A DNA stretch of 64,000 nucleotides, from NCBI GenBank assembly GCA_004347685.1, contig SLTJ01000032.1, positions 1 to 64,000 on the forward strand, written 5' to 3'. Every line of letters starts with the position of its first letter. Within the stretch, counting starts at the first letter, position 1. Under the pieces are notes generated by a model that had not been told where the DNA came from, ran no database searches, and saw nothing but the letters and a program-made list of their open reading frames with translations. Of this stretch, positions 32,913 to 40,082 are shown one piece after another. The position numbers and the translations under genes are program-made. The DNA is from Clostridia bacterium (lineage in GTDB: Bacteria; Bacillota; DSM-521; Neomoorellales; SLTJ01).

Positions 32913-33761
32913 ATGCGGGTGAGGACGATAACGTCTGACGCCGTGATTGAGGCGGTGGCCAGCCTGTGCCAGGAGGCCAACTTCTATCTCGGTGACGATG
33001 TCAAGGAAGTGCTGCAGAAAAGCCTGGAAGAAGAAGTTTCTCCTCCAGGCCGGGACGTGATCAAACAGATTCTGGCCAACGTGGAGATTGCGGCCGGCGA
33101 GCAGGTTCCTATGTGCCAGGATACGGGAGTGGCGGTAGTTTTCCTTGATCTGGGGCAGGACGTGCATGTGGAGGGCGGCTATCTGTACGACGCGGTTAAT
33201 GAGGGGGTGCGGCGCGGCTACACTGAAGGCTACCTGCGCAAGTCTATGCTCGGCCATCCCCTGGGAGGCAAGAATACCGGGGACAACACCCCGGCTGTAA
33301 TCCATACCCGGATTGTGCCGGGGGACAAACTCACCATTACCGTGGCCCCCAAGGGCGGCGGCAGCGAAAACATGAGCGCGGTAGGCATGCTCACCCCGGC
33401 GGCCGGGGCGGAAGGGGTAAAGAAATTCGTCCTGGAGACGGTAAAGAAGGCCGGCCCTAACCCTTGCCCGCCTATCGTGGTCGGAGTCGGGATTGGCGGT
33501 AATTTCGAGAAGGCCGCCCTGCTGGCCAAGGAGGCGCTCCTGCGGCCCCTGCGCCAACCCAGCCCGCAGCCCGATATCGCCGAGATGGAGCAAGAGTTGC
33601 TGACAGAGATAAACAAGCTGGGGATCGGGCCCCAGGGCTTTGGCGGGAGGATAACCGCCCTGGCGGTACATATCGAGATCTTCCCGTGCCACATCGCCAG
33701 CCTGCCGGTGGCGGTAAACATTAACTGCCACGCGGCCCGGCACCGGAGCGTCACCCTCTAG
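32913..33761 (+). CDS. fumA: fumarase alpha subunit (class I, N-terminal type)
   Basis: 282 residues. Fe-S hydro-lyase alpha domain: VEIAAGEQVPMCQDTGVAVV (cluster Cys), GNYT-like KNTGDNTPAVIHTRIVPGDK, KGGGSENMSAV and GVGIGGNFEKAALLAKEAL. It converts fumarate and malate together with the beta subunit downstream. ATG 32913 lies at the IS junction without a ribosome site. The ancestral start is probably GTG 32919, whose Shine-Dalgarno is now at 30163. Expression today may rely on read-through from the element. Confidence 0.9.
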   Translation: MRVRTITSDAVIEAVASLCQEANFYLGDDVKEVLQKSLEEEVSPPGRDVIKQILANVEIAAGEQVPMCQDTGVAVVFLDLGQDVHVEGGYLYDAVNEGVRRGYTEGYLRKSMLGHPLGGKNTGDNTPAVIHTRIVPGDKLTITVAPKGGGSENMSAVGMLTPAAGAEGVKKFVLETVKKAGPNPCPPIVVGVGIGGNFEKAALLAKEALLRPLRQPSPQPDIAEMEQELLTEINKLGIGPQGFGGRITALAVHIEIFPCHIASLPVAVNINCHAARHRSVTL

Positions 33762-33827
33762 GGCGGTGAGCCAGAAACCCGGCCGGCTTTTCCTCCTGGG
33801 GAGCAGGTGAGTTCCGGCCCCAGGGGT

Positions 33828-33867
33828 GGCAATGCCTGGCGATCTGGTGGACCCGAAAGGCATTGCC
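33828..33867 (+). repeat. hairpin between fumarase genes
   Basis: GGCAATGCC (33828-33836) and GGCATTGCC (33859-33867) are perfect inverted copies around a 22-nt loop, within the unusually long 194-bp gap between the two fumarase subunit genes. Confidence 0.55.
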
Positions 33868-33955
33868 GGACCCGGATCCTGCCAGCCGGATTTCCTGCCT
33901 GCCGGAGCAGGCGTTCGAGTTCTCGATATTGTGGGCTCTAAAGGAGGTTGTAAAG

Positions 33956-34513
33956 GTGGCTGATAAATATGTTTCCCCCCCGCTGACAGACGCTGACGTG
34001 GAAGGACTGGTGGCCGGGGACCAGGTTTACATTACCGGTGTTATTTATGCCGCCCGGGACTCGGCCCATAAGAAGCTGGTGGAACTCCTGAACCGGGGGG
34101 AAGAACTGCCGGTGGACCTGCGGGGCCAGATAATCTACTACGTCGGCCCTTCTCCGGCCAAACCGGGCCGGCCCATCGGTTCGGCCGGTCCAACCACCAG
34201 CGGCCGCATGGACCCCTACACCCCCGGGCTGATCGCTGAAACCGGGTTGAAAGGCATGATCGGCAAGGGCTCGCGTTCGGCGGCAGTAAAGGAGGCCATT
34301 ATCAAACATAAAGCCGTGTATCTGGCGGCGGTGGGCGGGGCGGGGGCCCTGATCGCCCGGAGCATCAAAAAGGCCGAAGTGGTAGCCTACCCGGAGCTGG
34401 GCCCGGAGGCTTTGCAGCGGCTGGAAGTGGAAAACCTGCCGGCCATCGTAGTAAACGATTGCCACGGTGCCGACCTGTACGAGGGGGGCATGCGGAAATA
34501 CGCCCTGCCGTGA
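33956..34513 (+). CDS. fumB: fumarase beta subunit (class I, C-terminal type)
   Basis: 185 residues from GTG 33956 (AAAGGAGGT upstream). Fumarase C-terminal swivel domain: GDQVYITGVIYAARDSAHKK, IIYYVGPSPAKPGRPIGSAG, PTTSGRMD, MIGKGSRS and YLAAVGGAGAL. It completes the active site with the alpha subunit encoded just before. The longer in-frame opening to 33863 has no initiation signal. Confidence 0.92.
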   Translation: MADKYVSPPLTDADVEGLVAGDQVYITGVIYAARDSAHKKLVELLNRGEELPVDLRGQIIYYVGPSPAKPGRPIGSAGPTTSGRMDPYTPGLIAETGLKGMIGKGSRSAAVKEAIIKHKAVYLAAVGGAGALIARSIKKAEVVAYPELGPEALQRLEVENLPAIVVNDCHGADLYEGGMRKYALP

Positions 34514-34604
34514 GTGGCGGTTGGGTGATGGTTAAGGTGATGGCGTTTTTGGTTCTCTCTCAGTTGGAGTTCGCATAAGCTTTCTTAAGGTTATCCTGAG
34601 GAAC

Positions 34605-34650
34605 CTTTTCGGTGCCCGGCCAATAGAATATAGCCAGGGACACCGAAAAG
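34605..34650 (+). repeat. hairpin upstream of a short basic ORF
   Basis: CTTTTCGGTG (from 34605) pairs with CACCGAAAAG (34641-34650), a 10-bp stem whose 26-nt loop contains AATAGAATATAG. It directly precedes the GAGGGGTGAG ribosome site of the small ORF. Confidence 0.5.
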
Positions 34651-34663
34651 AGGGGTGAGAGTC

Positions 34664-34735
34664 TTGCGCGTCTACTACGTACCGTTACCGAACATCCTGA
34701 AAAAGCTGTTGCGGAAGATTTTAAGGCAGGAGTAA
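34664..34735 (+). CDS. possible 23-residue basic amphipathic peptide
   Basis: TTG 34664 follows GAGGGGTGAGAGTC. It encodes MRVYYVPLP then NILKKLLRKILRQE, a strongly basic amphipathic helix, and stops at 34733, immediately before a Rho-independent terminator. Such peptides can be membrane-active toxins, leader peptides or chance. The translation start and terminator together argue that this is a real short transcript. No family recognised. Confidence 0.35.
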   Translation: MRVYYVPLPNILKKLLRKILRQE

Positions 34736-34762
34736 GGGTAGCTGCAAGGCTACCCTTTTTTT
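34736..34762 (+). terminator. Rho-independent terminator
   Basis: GGGTAGC (34736-34742), short loop, GCTACCC (34749-34755) and seven T. It could also serve the convergent minus-strand coiled-coil gene that ends at 34765. Confidence 0.8.
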
Positions 34763-34764
34763 GC

Positions 34765-35271
34765 TCAAAACAGCCATGAGGCCACAGCAACGGCTACACC
34801 TACCGTAGCCACGATGGTGCCGATTATCCACCAGGTAGTATTATGAACCTCCTGGTGGACTCCCTGAATCTCTTGGCGCAGGCCATGCACCTCCTGCTTC
34901 ACTTCTTGCCGCAGGCCGTCTGCTTCTTGCTTCATTTCCTGGCGCAGGCCATGCACCTCCTGCTTCACTTCTTGCCGCAGGCCGTCTACCTCTTGCTTCA
35001 TTTCCTGGCGCAGGCCGTCTACCTCTTGCTTCATTTCCTGGCGCAGGCCGCCTACTTCCTGCCGCAAGCCGCCTATTTCTTGCTTCACTTCCTGGCGTAA
35101 GCCACCTATTTCTTGCTTCACTTCTTGCCGCAGGCCGTCTATCTTGGTATCGAGTTTGTTGAGCTGCTGCAAAGTAATGCTAAAGAGGTCAAAGAACATC
35201 CTGGTATTGAATTCCCGTTCTTCTTCCCCGGCAGCAATTTGCTTCTTGGCATCTTCTTCCGGTAAGGCCAC
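34765..35271 (-). CDS. coiled-coil repeat protein with C-terminal membrane anchor
   Basis: 168 residues from GTG 35271 (GGGAGGGAG upstream). An acidic head (LPEEDAKKQIAAGEEEREF) precedes about ten 11-residue repeats of the type GLRQEVKQEVD, which form a long right-handed or hendecad coiled coil. The protein ends with a hydrophobic helix (WWIIGTIVATVGVAVAVASW) and Leu-Phe. It resembles tail-anchored coiled-coil proteins near DUF1640 or hemolysin-XhlA types. Function unknown. The DNA repeats (33 bp) make it prone to length change. Confidence 0.6.
   Translation of the reverse strand: MALPEEDAKKQIAAGEEEREFNTRMFFDLFSITLQQLNKLDTKIDGLRQEVKQEIGGLRQEVKQEIGGLRQEVGGLRQEMKQEVDGLRQEMKQEVDGLRQEVKQEVHGLRQEMKQEADGLRQEVKQEVHGLRQEIQGVHQEVHNTTWWIIGTIVATVGVAVAVASWLF
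34885..35130 (-). repeat. 33-bp tandem repeats inside the coiled-coil gene
   Basis: Units such as CAGGCCGTCTACCTCTTGCT recur every 33 bp or its multiples with few changes, encoding the 11-residue GLRQE(V/M)KQE(V/I/A)(D/H/G) unit. Confidence 0.7.
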
Positions 35272-35292
35272 CTCACTCCCTCCCTTAGCCAT

Positions 35293-35322
35293 ATAATACC
35301 ATGGTATCGGGGATAAGGGCAA
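35293..35322 (-). promoter_or_regulatory. promoter of the coiled-coil gene
   Basis: On the minus strand TTGCCC (35322-35317), 18 nt, TATTAT (35298-35293). The palindrome ATACCATGGTAT (35296-35307) overlaps the -10 and could be an operator. The predicted transcript start fits GTG 35271. Confidence 0.5.
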
Positions 35323-35454
35323 TGAATAATTTGCGTACCTGCTCCGTTTAGCAGGGAATGTCAGGATGGGTGGCGAAAACATTCATCTAAGCTAAGTCCA
35401 TCTGAGTCATGTCAAGCCGGGCCAAGCCGGGCCAAGCCAAGGGAGGAAACCAAA

Positions 35455-35865
35455 ATGAGTATCAAGATCGCCCATGTCGGCGTGGCTGTGAATAGCCTCC
35501 AGGAGACCCTGCGCTTTTACCACGAGGTATTGCAGGTCCAGGAGAAGGGTATAACAGAAGTGGAGCGCGACGGAGTTACGGTGGCCTTTATCGGGGTAGG
35601 TGAAAGCAACATCGAGCTGCTGGAGCCCCTGGGACCGGACACCAACGTCGGCAAATTCCTGGCCAAACGCGGTGAAGGTATCCACCACCTGGCGATCCGG
35701 GTGGACAATGTGGCCGAGGCCATGGCCCGAGCCAGGAAGCACGGGTACCAGTTGATTGATCCCGAGCCGCGCCCCGGCGCGGGCGGGACCACGGTGGCCT
35801 TTATCCACCCCAAGAGCACCAGCGGCGTGCTGATGGAGCTAGTTGAGGGAGAGCCACAGCATTAG
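35455..35865 (+). CDS. mce: methylmalonyl-CoA epimerase
   Basis: 136 residues, GGGAGG before ATG. Two vicinal-oxygen-chelate (glyoxalase-fold) halves with the metal ligands visible: IAHVGVAV (His), GIHHLAIRV (His) and VLMELVE (Glu). It interconverts (R)- and (S)-methylmalonyl-CoA between the mutase and decarboxylase. It is 10 kb from the mutase genes but in the same functional block. Three copies of AAGCCGGGCC-like sequence precede it. Confidence 0.93.
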   Translation: MSIKIAHVGVAVNSLQETLRFYHEVLQVQEKGITEVERDGVTVAFIGVGESNIELLEPLGPDTNVGKFLAKRGEGIHHLAIRVDNVAEAMARARKHGYQLIDPEPRPGAGGTTVAFIHPKSTSGVLMELVEGEPQH

Positions 35866-37032
35866 GTGAGATTGTTGCCGGACATTTACCTTGACAACAG
35901 CGCGACCACGCCGGTGCTGCCGGAAGTAGCCGAGGCCGTGGACCGGGTACTCCGGGAATTCCCGGGTAACCCCTCCTCGCTCCACGCCAAGGGCCTGGAG
36001 GCCGAGAGGCTGTTACGGCGGGCCAGGGAGGAGACGGCCCGCCTGGTGGGGGTCAAGCCCGAAGAAGTGATCTTCACCTCCGGGGGAACCGAAGCCAACA
36101 ACCTGGCCATCCGCGGTATCGCCCACCGCCGGCGGCGGCAGGGGAGACACCTGATCACCACCGCCATCGAGCACGCCTCGGTCCTCAACACCTTCCGGGA
36201 GCTCGAGGAAGATGGTTTTAGGGTTACCTACCTCAAGGTCAGCACCGGGGGGCTGGTCGAGCCCGGAGAGGTGATACGGGCCGTGGGCGACGATACCACG
36301 CTGGTAAGCGTTATGCACGTGAATAACGAGACCGGCAGCCTCCAGCCCATAGCCGAGATCGGGCGCCTGCTGGCGCCGTACCAGCCGCAGGTGGCCTTTC
36401 ACGTGGACGCCGTGCAGTCGGCGGGGAAGCTCGACCTCTTCCCGCACCGGTGGGGTGTGGATCTCCTCACCCTCAGTGCCCACAAGATCCACGGCCCCAA
36501 GGGGGTAGGAGCCCTGGTGGTGCGGGAAGGAGTGCGCCTGGAGCCCCTTTTTGCCGGGGGCGACCAGGAAAGAGGTTTGCGACCCGGCACGGAAAACGTG
36601 CCCGGCATTGTCGGCCTGGGCGAGGCGGCGCGGTTGGTGCGGGGAATGGCCCCGGAGGCGCGGGTAAGGTGGCCCCGCCTGCAGCAGCTTTTTCTGGCAG
36701 AACTATCCCGGGGCGCGGATTATGTGGTCAATGGGCCCGGGCCGGGTTCAGAGCCCGGCGTGCCTTACATTCTGAACCTTTCCTTCCCCGGCGTCCGGGG
36801 CGAGGTCCTGGTGCACATGCTGGAGGAGCAGGGGATTTACGTTTCCACCGGTTCGGCCTGCCACTCCCGCCGGCCCGAGCCCAGCCATGTCCTCGTGGCC
36901 CTGGGTTTACCCCGCCGGCGGTGGGAGAGCGCTATCCGGGTGAGTTTCTCTTTTCTCACCACGGAAGGAGAAGTGGCAATGGCGGCTGCGCTTCTGGCCC
37001 GGACCGTGGAGGAATACCGCCGGATGATGTAG
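35866..37032 (+). CDS. cysteine desulfurase
   Basis: 388 residues, NifS/IscS family, PLP-dependent. YLDNSATTPVLPEVAEAV, TSGGTEANNLAIRG, HVNNETGSLQPIAEIG, the PLP lysine in TLSAHKIHGPKGVG, RPGTENVPGIVG and the sulfur-carrying Cys in STGSACHSRRPEPSHVL are present. It releases sulfur from cysteine for Fe-S clusters and, by its position before thiI, for tRNA thiolation. Start GTG 35866 directly follows the epimerase stop; TTG 35872 and TTG 35875 are alternatives. Confidence 0.93.
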   Translation: MRLLPDIYLDNSATTPVLPEVAEAVDRVLREFPGNPSSLHAKGLEAERLLRRAREETARLVGVKPEEVIFTSGGTEANNLAIRGIAHRRRRQGRHLITTAIEHASVLNTFRELEEDGFRVTYLKVSTGGLVEPGEVIRAVGDDTTLVSVMHVNNETGSLQPIAEIGRLLAPYQPQVAFHVDAVQSAGKLDLFPHRWGVDLLTLSAHKIHGPKGVGALVVREGVRLEPLFAGGDQERGLRPGTENVPGIVGLGEAARLVRGMAPEARVRWPRLQQLFLAELSRGADYVVNGPGPGSEPGVPYILNLSFPGVRGEVLVHMLEEQGIYVSTGSACHSRRPEPSHVLVALGLPRRRWESAIRVSFSFLTTEGEVAMAAALLARTVEEYRRMM

Positions 37033-37131
37033 CAGACTTGTGGCCAGCAAGCGCAGTTGACACCCATGCCACCTATGTGCACCATCAGAGAAATGGAACC
37101 TGGGGTTAGGCAGATGGCTGGATTTTAATGG

Positions 37132-37195
37132 GGAAGTAGCTAGCTACTTCCTACGAGTTCCAGCCTCTAGCCTCCAGCTTCCAGTTTCCAGATTA
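37132..37195 (+). repeat. intergenic hairpin plus CT-rich degenerate repeat, copy B
   Basis: The palindrome GGAAGTAGCTAGCTACTTCC (37132-37151), then TACGAGTTCCAGCCTCTAGC and further CCTCCAGC-like units to AGATTA. The layout equals copy A at 24040, with the hairpin sequence replaced but complementarity kept. Confidence 0.7.
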
Positions 37196-37211
37196 GACGA
37201 GGTGAGGACAA

Positions 37212-38504
37212 ATACCTTCCCAGGTAGTTATTGTCCGTTACGGCGAAATAGGCTTGAAAGGCGCCAACCGCCTGGATTTTGAGCTCCGGCTGGTGGCCAA
37301 TATGCAATGGGCCATGCGCGACCTGCCCCAGCGTCACATCAGCCGTACCTTTGGCCGTATTTTCGTCCCTGTGGATGGCGACGGGCCCGAAGTAGTGGAA
37401 CGGCTGGCCCGCGTCTGCGGTATCGTCTCCCTCAGCCTGGCCCGGCGGGCGCCGCTGGACATAGAGGCCATTCTGGCGGTCAGCCTGGATTTGGCCCGGG
37501 AAAACATCCGGCCGGGCGAGACCTTCAAGGTGGAGACCCGGCGGGCCAACAAGAAGTTCCCGCTGACTTCGCCGGAAGTCAGCCGCCTCGGGGGGGCCCA
37601 TATCCTCGGCCACATGCCGGAGGTTACTGTAGATGTGCAGCAGCCGCAGAGGACCGTTCACATCGAGATTCGGGACCAGGAAGCCTACATCTACGTGGAT
37701 TCCGTATCCGGGCCGGGCGGCCTGCCGGTCGGCTCCAGCGGCCGGGGCCTGCTGCTCCTTTCCGGGGGCATTGACAGCCCGGTGGCCGGCTACCTGGCCA
37801 TGCGCCGGGGGGTAAGGGTTACCGCCCTGCACTTCCACAGTTTTCCCTTCACCAGCGAGCGTTCCAGAGAGAAGGTGGTGGACCTCTGCCGCCGCCTGTC
37901 GCTCTATGGGGGCCCTGTCAGCCTCTATGTGGCCTATTTTACCGAGATCCAGAAGGCCGTGCGCCAGAACTGCCCGGAGGAACTTTACGTGACCATCATG
38001 CGGCGGATGATGTTCCGCCTGGCCGAGCACTGGGCGCGGGAGACGGGCTGCCTGGCCGTATTCACCGGCGAGAATCTGGGCCAGGTAGCCAGCCAGACCA
38101 TGGAGAGCATAGCCGTGATCGGCGAGGTGTGCCGTTTGCCCATCCTGCGGCCTTTGATCGGCATGGACAAGGCCGACATCATTGCCTGGGCCAGACGCAT
38201 CGGTACCTACGAGATCTCCATCCGACCCTACGAAGATTGCTGCACCCTTTTCGTTCCCAGGCACCCGGCCACGAAACCCAAGCTGGCAAAGGTGGTGGAA
38301 TCGGAAGCCTCCCTGGATATTCAGGCCCTTCTCGCCGAAAGCATGGCCCGGACCGAGGTGGTCCGAGTCGGCGGGGACGAAGACACCGGCCGGGAGGATA
38401 CCGGCGCCTCTCCACTTTATAAGGCCACCTGGACGGAGCAGGAAAACCGGGAAGACCAGGGCGACAGCGGTCTTGACCGGCCCGGCCCGCGCGTGTTAGA
38501 ATGA
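37212..38504 (+). CDS. thiI: tRNA 4-thiouridine synthase, non-canonical start
   Basis: About 430 residues. N-terminal ferredoxin-like start VVIVRYGEIGLKGANR, THUMP domain, then the PP-loop ATPase SGGIDSPVAGYLAMRRG, and FTGENLGQVASQT. It transfers sulfur to U8 of tRNA and supplies sulfur for thiazole. The frame opens after TGA 37203 and the conserved start is preceded by no ATG, GTG or TTG. ATA 37212, just after GAGGTGAGGACAA, would give MPSQVVIVRYGEI; ATT 37230 is another option. TTG 37254 would cut off conserved residues. The rhodanese extension is absent, as usual in Firmicutes. Confidence 0.85.
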   Translation: MPSQVVIVRYGEIGLKGANRLDFELRLVANMQWAMRDLPQRHISRTFGRIFVPVDGDGPEVVERLARVCGIVSLSLARRAPLDIEAILAVSLDLARENIRPGETFKVETRRANKKFPLTSPEVSRLGGAHILGHMPEVTVDVQQPQRTVHIEIRDQEAYIYVDSVSGPGGLPVGSSGRGLLLLSGGIDSPVAGYLAMRRGVRVTALHFHSFPFTSERSREKVVDLCRRLSLYGGPVSLYVAYFTEIQKAVRQNCPEELYVTIMRRMMFRLAEHWARETGCLAVFTGENLGQVASQTMESIAVIGEVCRLPILRPLIGMDKADIIAWARRIGTYEISIRPYEDCCTLFVPRHPATKPKLAKVVESEASLDIQALLAESMARTEVVRVGGDEDTGREDTGASPLYKATWTEQENREDQGDSGLDRPGPRVLE

Positions 38505-38526
38505 GCCTAACAATTGACGGAGATGA

Positions 38527-39030
38527 GTGCCTTTGCTGGAAATCATCAAGCCCGGCCTGTACGTCAGCTCCCTGGCCAGGGTGCCGGTAGGAGTCCTGGT
38601 TGACAGGGGGATCAAGGGCCTGGTGGTGGATCTGGATAACACCGTCACCCTGTGGAATGACGACTACCTGGCCCCGGAGGTGCTGGAATGGTTTTCCACG
38701 GTCAGCCGGGCCGGGCTCAAGGCCTGCCTCACTTCCAACAACAGCCCGGAACGGGGCCGGCGGGTGGTGGAAAGGCTCGCCCTGCCGGCGGTTTTTAACT
38801 GCGGCAAGCCACGGCGCCGGGGCCTACGGCAGGCCCTGGAGGTACTCGGTATGACCCCCCGGGAAACGGCCCTGATCGGCGACCAGATTTTCACTGACGT
38901 CCTGGGCGGGAACCGGCTAGGATTGTATACCATCCTGGTCAGGCCCATCAGTCCGTACGAGTTCATCGGCACCAGATTCATGCGCCGGCTGGAACGGGTG
39001 GTACTGCGCTCCCTGCCCGGGCCGGAGTGA
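38527..39030 (+). CDS. yqeG: YqeG-family HAD IIIA phosphatase
   Basis: 167 residues, GTG start after GGAGATGA. HAD motifs: VVDLDNTVTLWNDD (nucleophile Asp), LTSNNSPER, and ALIGDQIFTDVLGGN. It matches the YqeG/PGPMT1-like family, which includes phosphatidylglycerophosphate phosphatases. It sits upstream of aroE as in many Firmicutes. Confidence 0.9.
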   Translation: MPLLEIIKPGLYVSSLARVPVGVLVDRGIKGLVVDLDNTVTLWNDDYLAPEVLEWFSTVSRAGLKACLTSNNSPERGRRVVERLALPAVFNCGKPRRRGLRQALEVLGMTPRETALIGDQIFTDVLGGNRLGLYTILVRPISPYEFIGTRFMRRLERVVLRSLPGPE

Positions 39031-39127
39031 TCGCGAAGTTCTTTGCCTCTCATAGTGGGAGGGCAAGCTCAAACCTTCGATTTGGGGCGGCCGACCGTAG
39101 CCGTCGTCGGAAGGGAGAACACCAGGC

Positions 39128-39997
39128 ATGAGCCCTGCTGTTACCGGAAAAACAAAATTGTTGGGCGTGCTGGGGTATCCGGTGGAACACTCCCTTTCGC
39201 CGGCCATGCATAACGCGGCCCTGGCCGGCCTGGGGCTGGACGTGGTTTACCTGCCCTTGCCGGTGCGCCCTGCGGATCTGGGTCGGGCCGTGCGGGGGAT
39301 GCAGGCTCTGGGCTTTATCGGCGCCAACGTGACCATCCCCCACAAGGAGGCGGCATTGACCCTGGCCGACGAACTGGGCGCGGAAGCCCGCCTGATCGGC
39401 GCCGTCAACACCCTGGTCTTCCGTGGCGGGAAGATACTCGGCCATAACACCGACGCCGCCGGCTTCCTCCTTTCCCTCAGGGAGGAGGCGGACTTCGATC
39501 CCGCCGGCAAAACCTGTCTGATCCTGGGAGCCGGCGGGGCGGCCCGGGCCGTGGCCGTGGCCCTGGTACAGGCCGGTTCGCGGGCCGTGTACATAGCCAA
39601 TCGCACCCGGGAACGGGCCGCAGAACTGGCCTCAGGGCTGCAGCGGGACCTGGGAGTGCCCGCGCGGGCACTGTCCATCGAGGAAGGCGAGCTGGCCCCG
39701 GTGCTGGAGCAGGCCGACCTGGTGGTGCAGGCTTCGCCGGTGGGCATGCACCCCCACCGCGGCGCGCCTCCCATCATTGACCCGGCCTTGCTTTCACCGG
39801 CGGCCCTGGTGTACGACCTGATCTACAACCCGCCGGAGACAACTTTCCTGCGCCTGGCCCGCGAAAAGGGCTGCCGCACCCTGAACGGCCTGGGGATGCT
39901 GGTATACCAGGGCGCTATGGCCTTTAAACTCTGGACCGGCGTTTCCGCCCCGGTGGCGGTCATGCGGGCCGCGATTACAGATCTGGTGAGGAGTTGA
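39128..39997 (+). CDS. aroE: shikimate dehydrogenase
   Basis: 289 residues. NADPH-dependent reduction of 3-dehydroshikimate. GYPVEHSLSPAMHNAAL, NVTIPHKEAAL (catalytic Lys), GAVNTLV, NTDAAGF, ILGAGGAARAVAVAL (nucleotide loop) and NRTRERA. Start ATG 39128 after GAAGGGAGAAC. It is the first of four shikimate genes in order aroE-aroC-aroK-aroB. Confidence 0.95.
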   Translation: MSPAVTGKTKLLGVLGYPVEHSLSPAMHNAALAGLGLDVVYLPLPVRPADLGRAVRGMQALGFIGANVTIPHKEAALTLADELGAEARLIGAVNTLVFRGGKILGHNTDAAGFLLSLREEADFDPAGKTCLILGAGGAARAVAVALVQAGSRAVYIANRTRERAAELASGLQRDLGVPARALSIEEGELAPVLEQADLVVQASPVGMHPHRGAPPIIDPALLSPAALVYDLIYNPPETTFLRLAREKGCRTLNGLGMLVYQGAMAFKLWTGVSAPVAVMRAAITDLVRS

Positions 39998-40025
39998 ACG
40001 GCGCGAAGAAAGCCTGCAATGCCCA

Positions 40026-40056
40026 GAGGCTGTTAGAAACATCATGGCGCAGCCTC
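40026..40056 (+). repeat. GAGGCTGTTA hairpin, copy B
   Basis: GAGGCTG (40026-40032) pairs with CAGCCTC (40050-40056). It shares GAGGCTGTTA(A/G)AAA with 26302 and lies just before aroC. Confidence 0.45.
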
Positions 40057-40082
40057 CCAGATTTCCATGGCGGTGATGCCAG

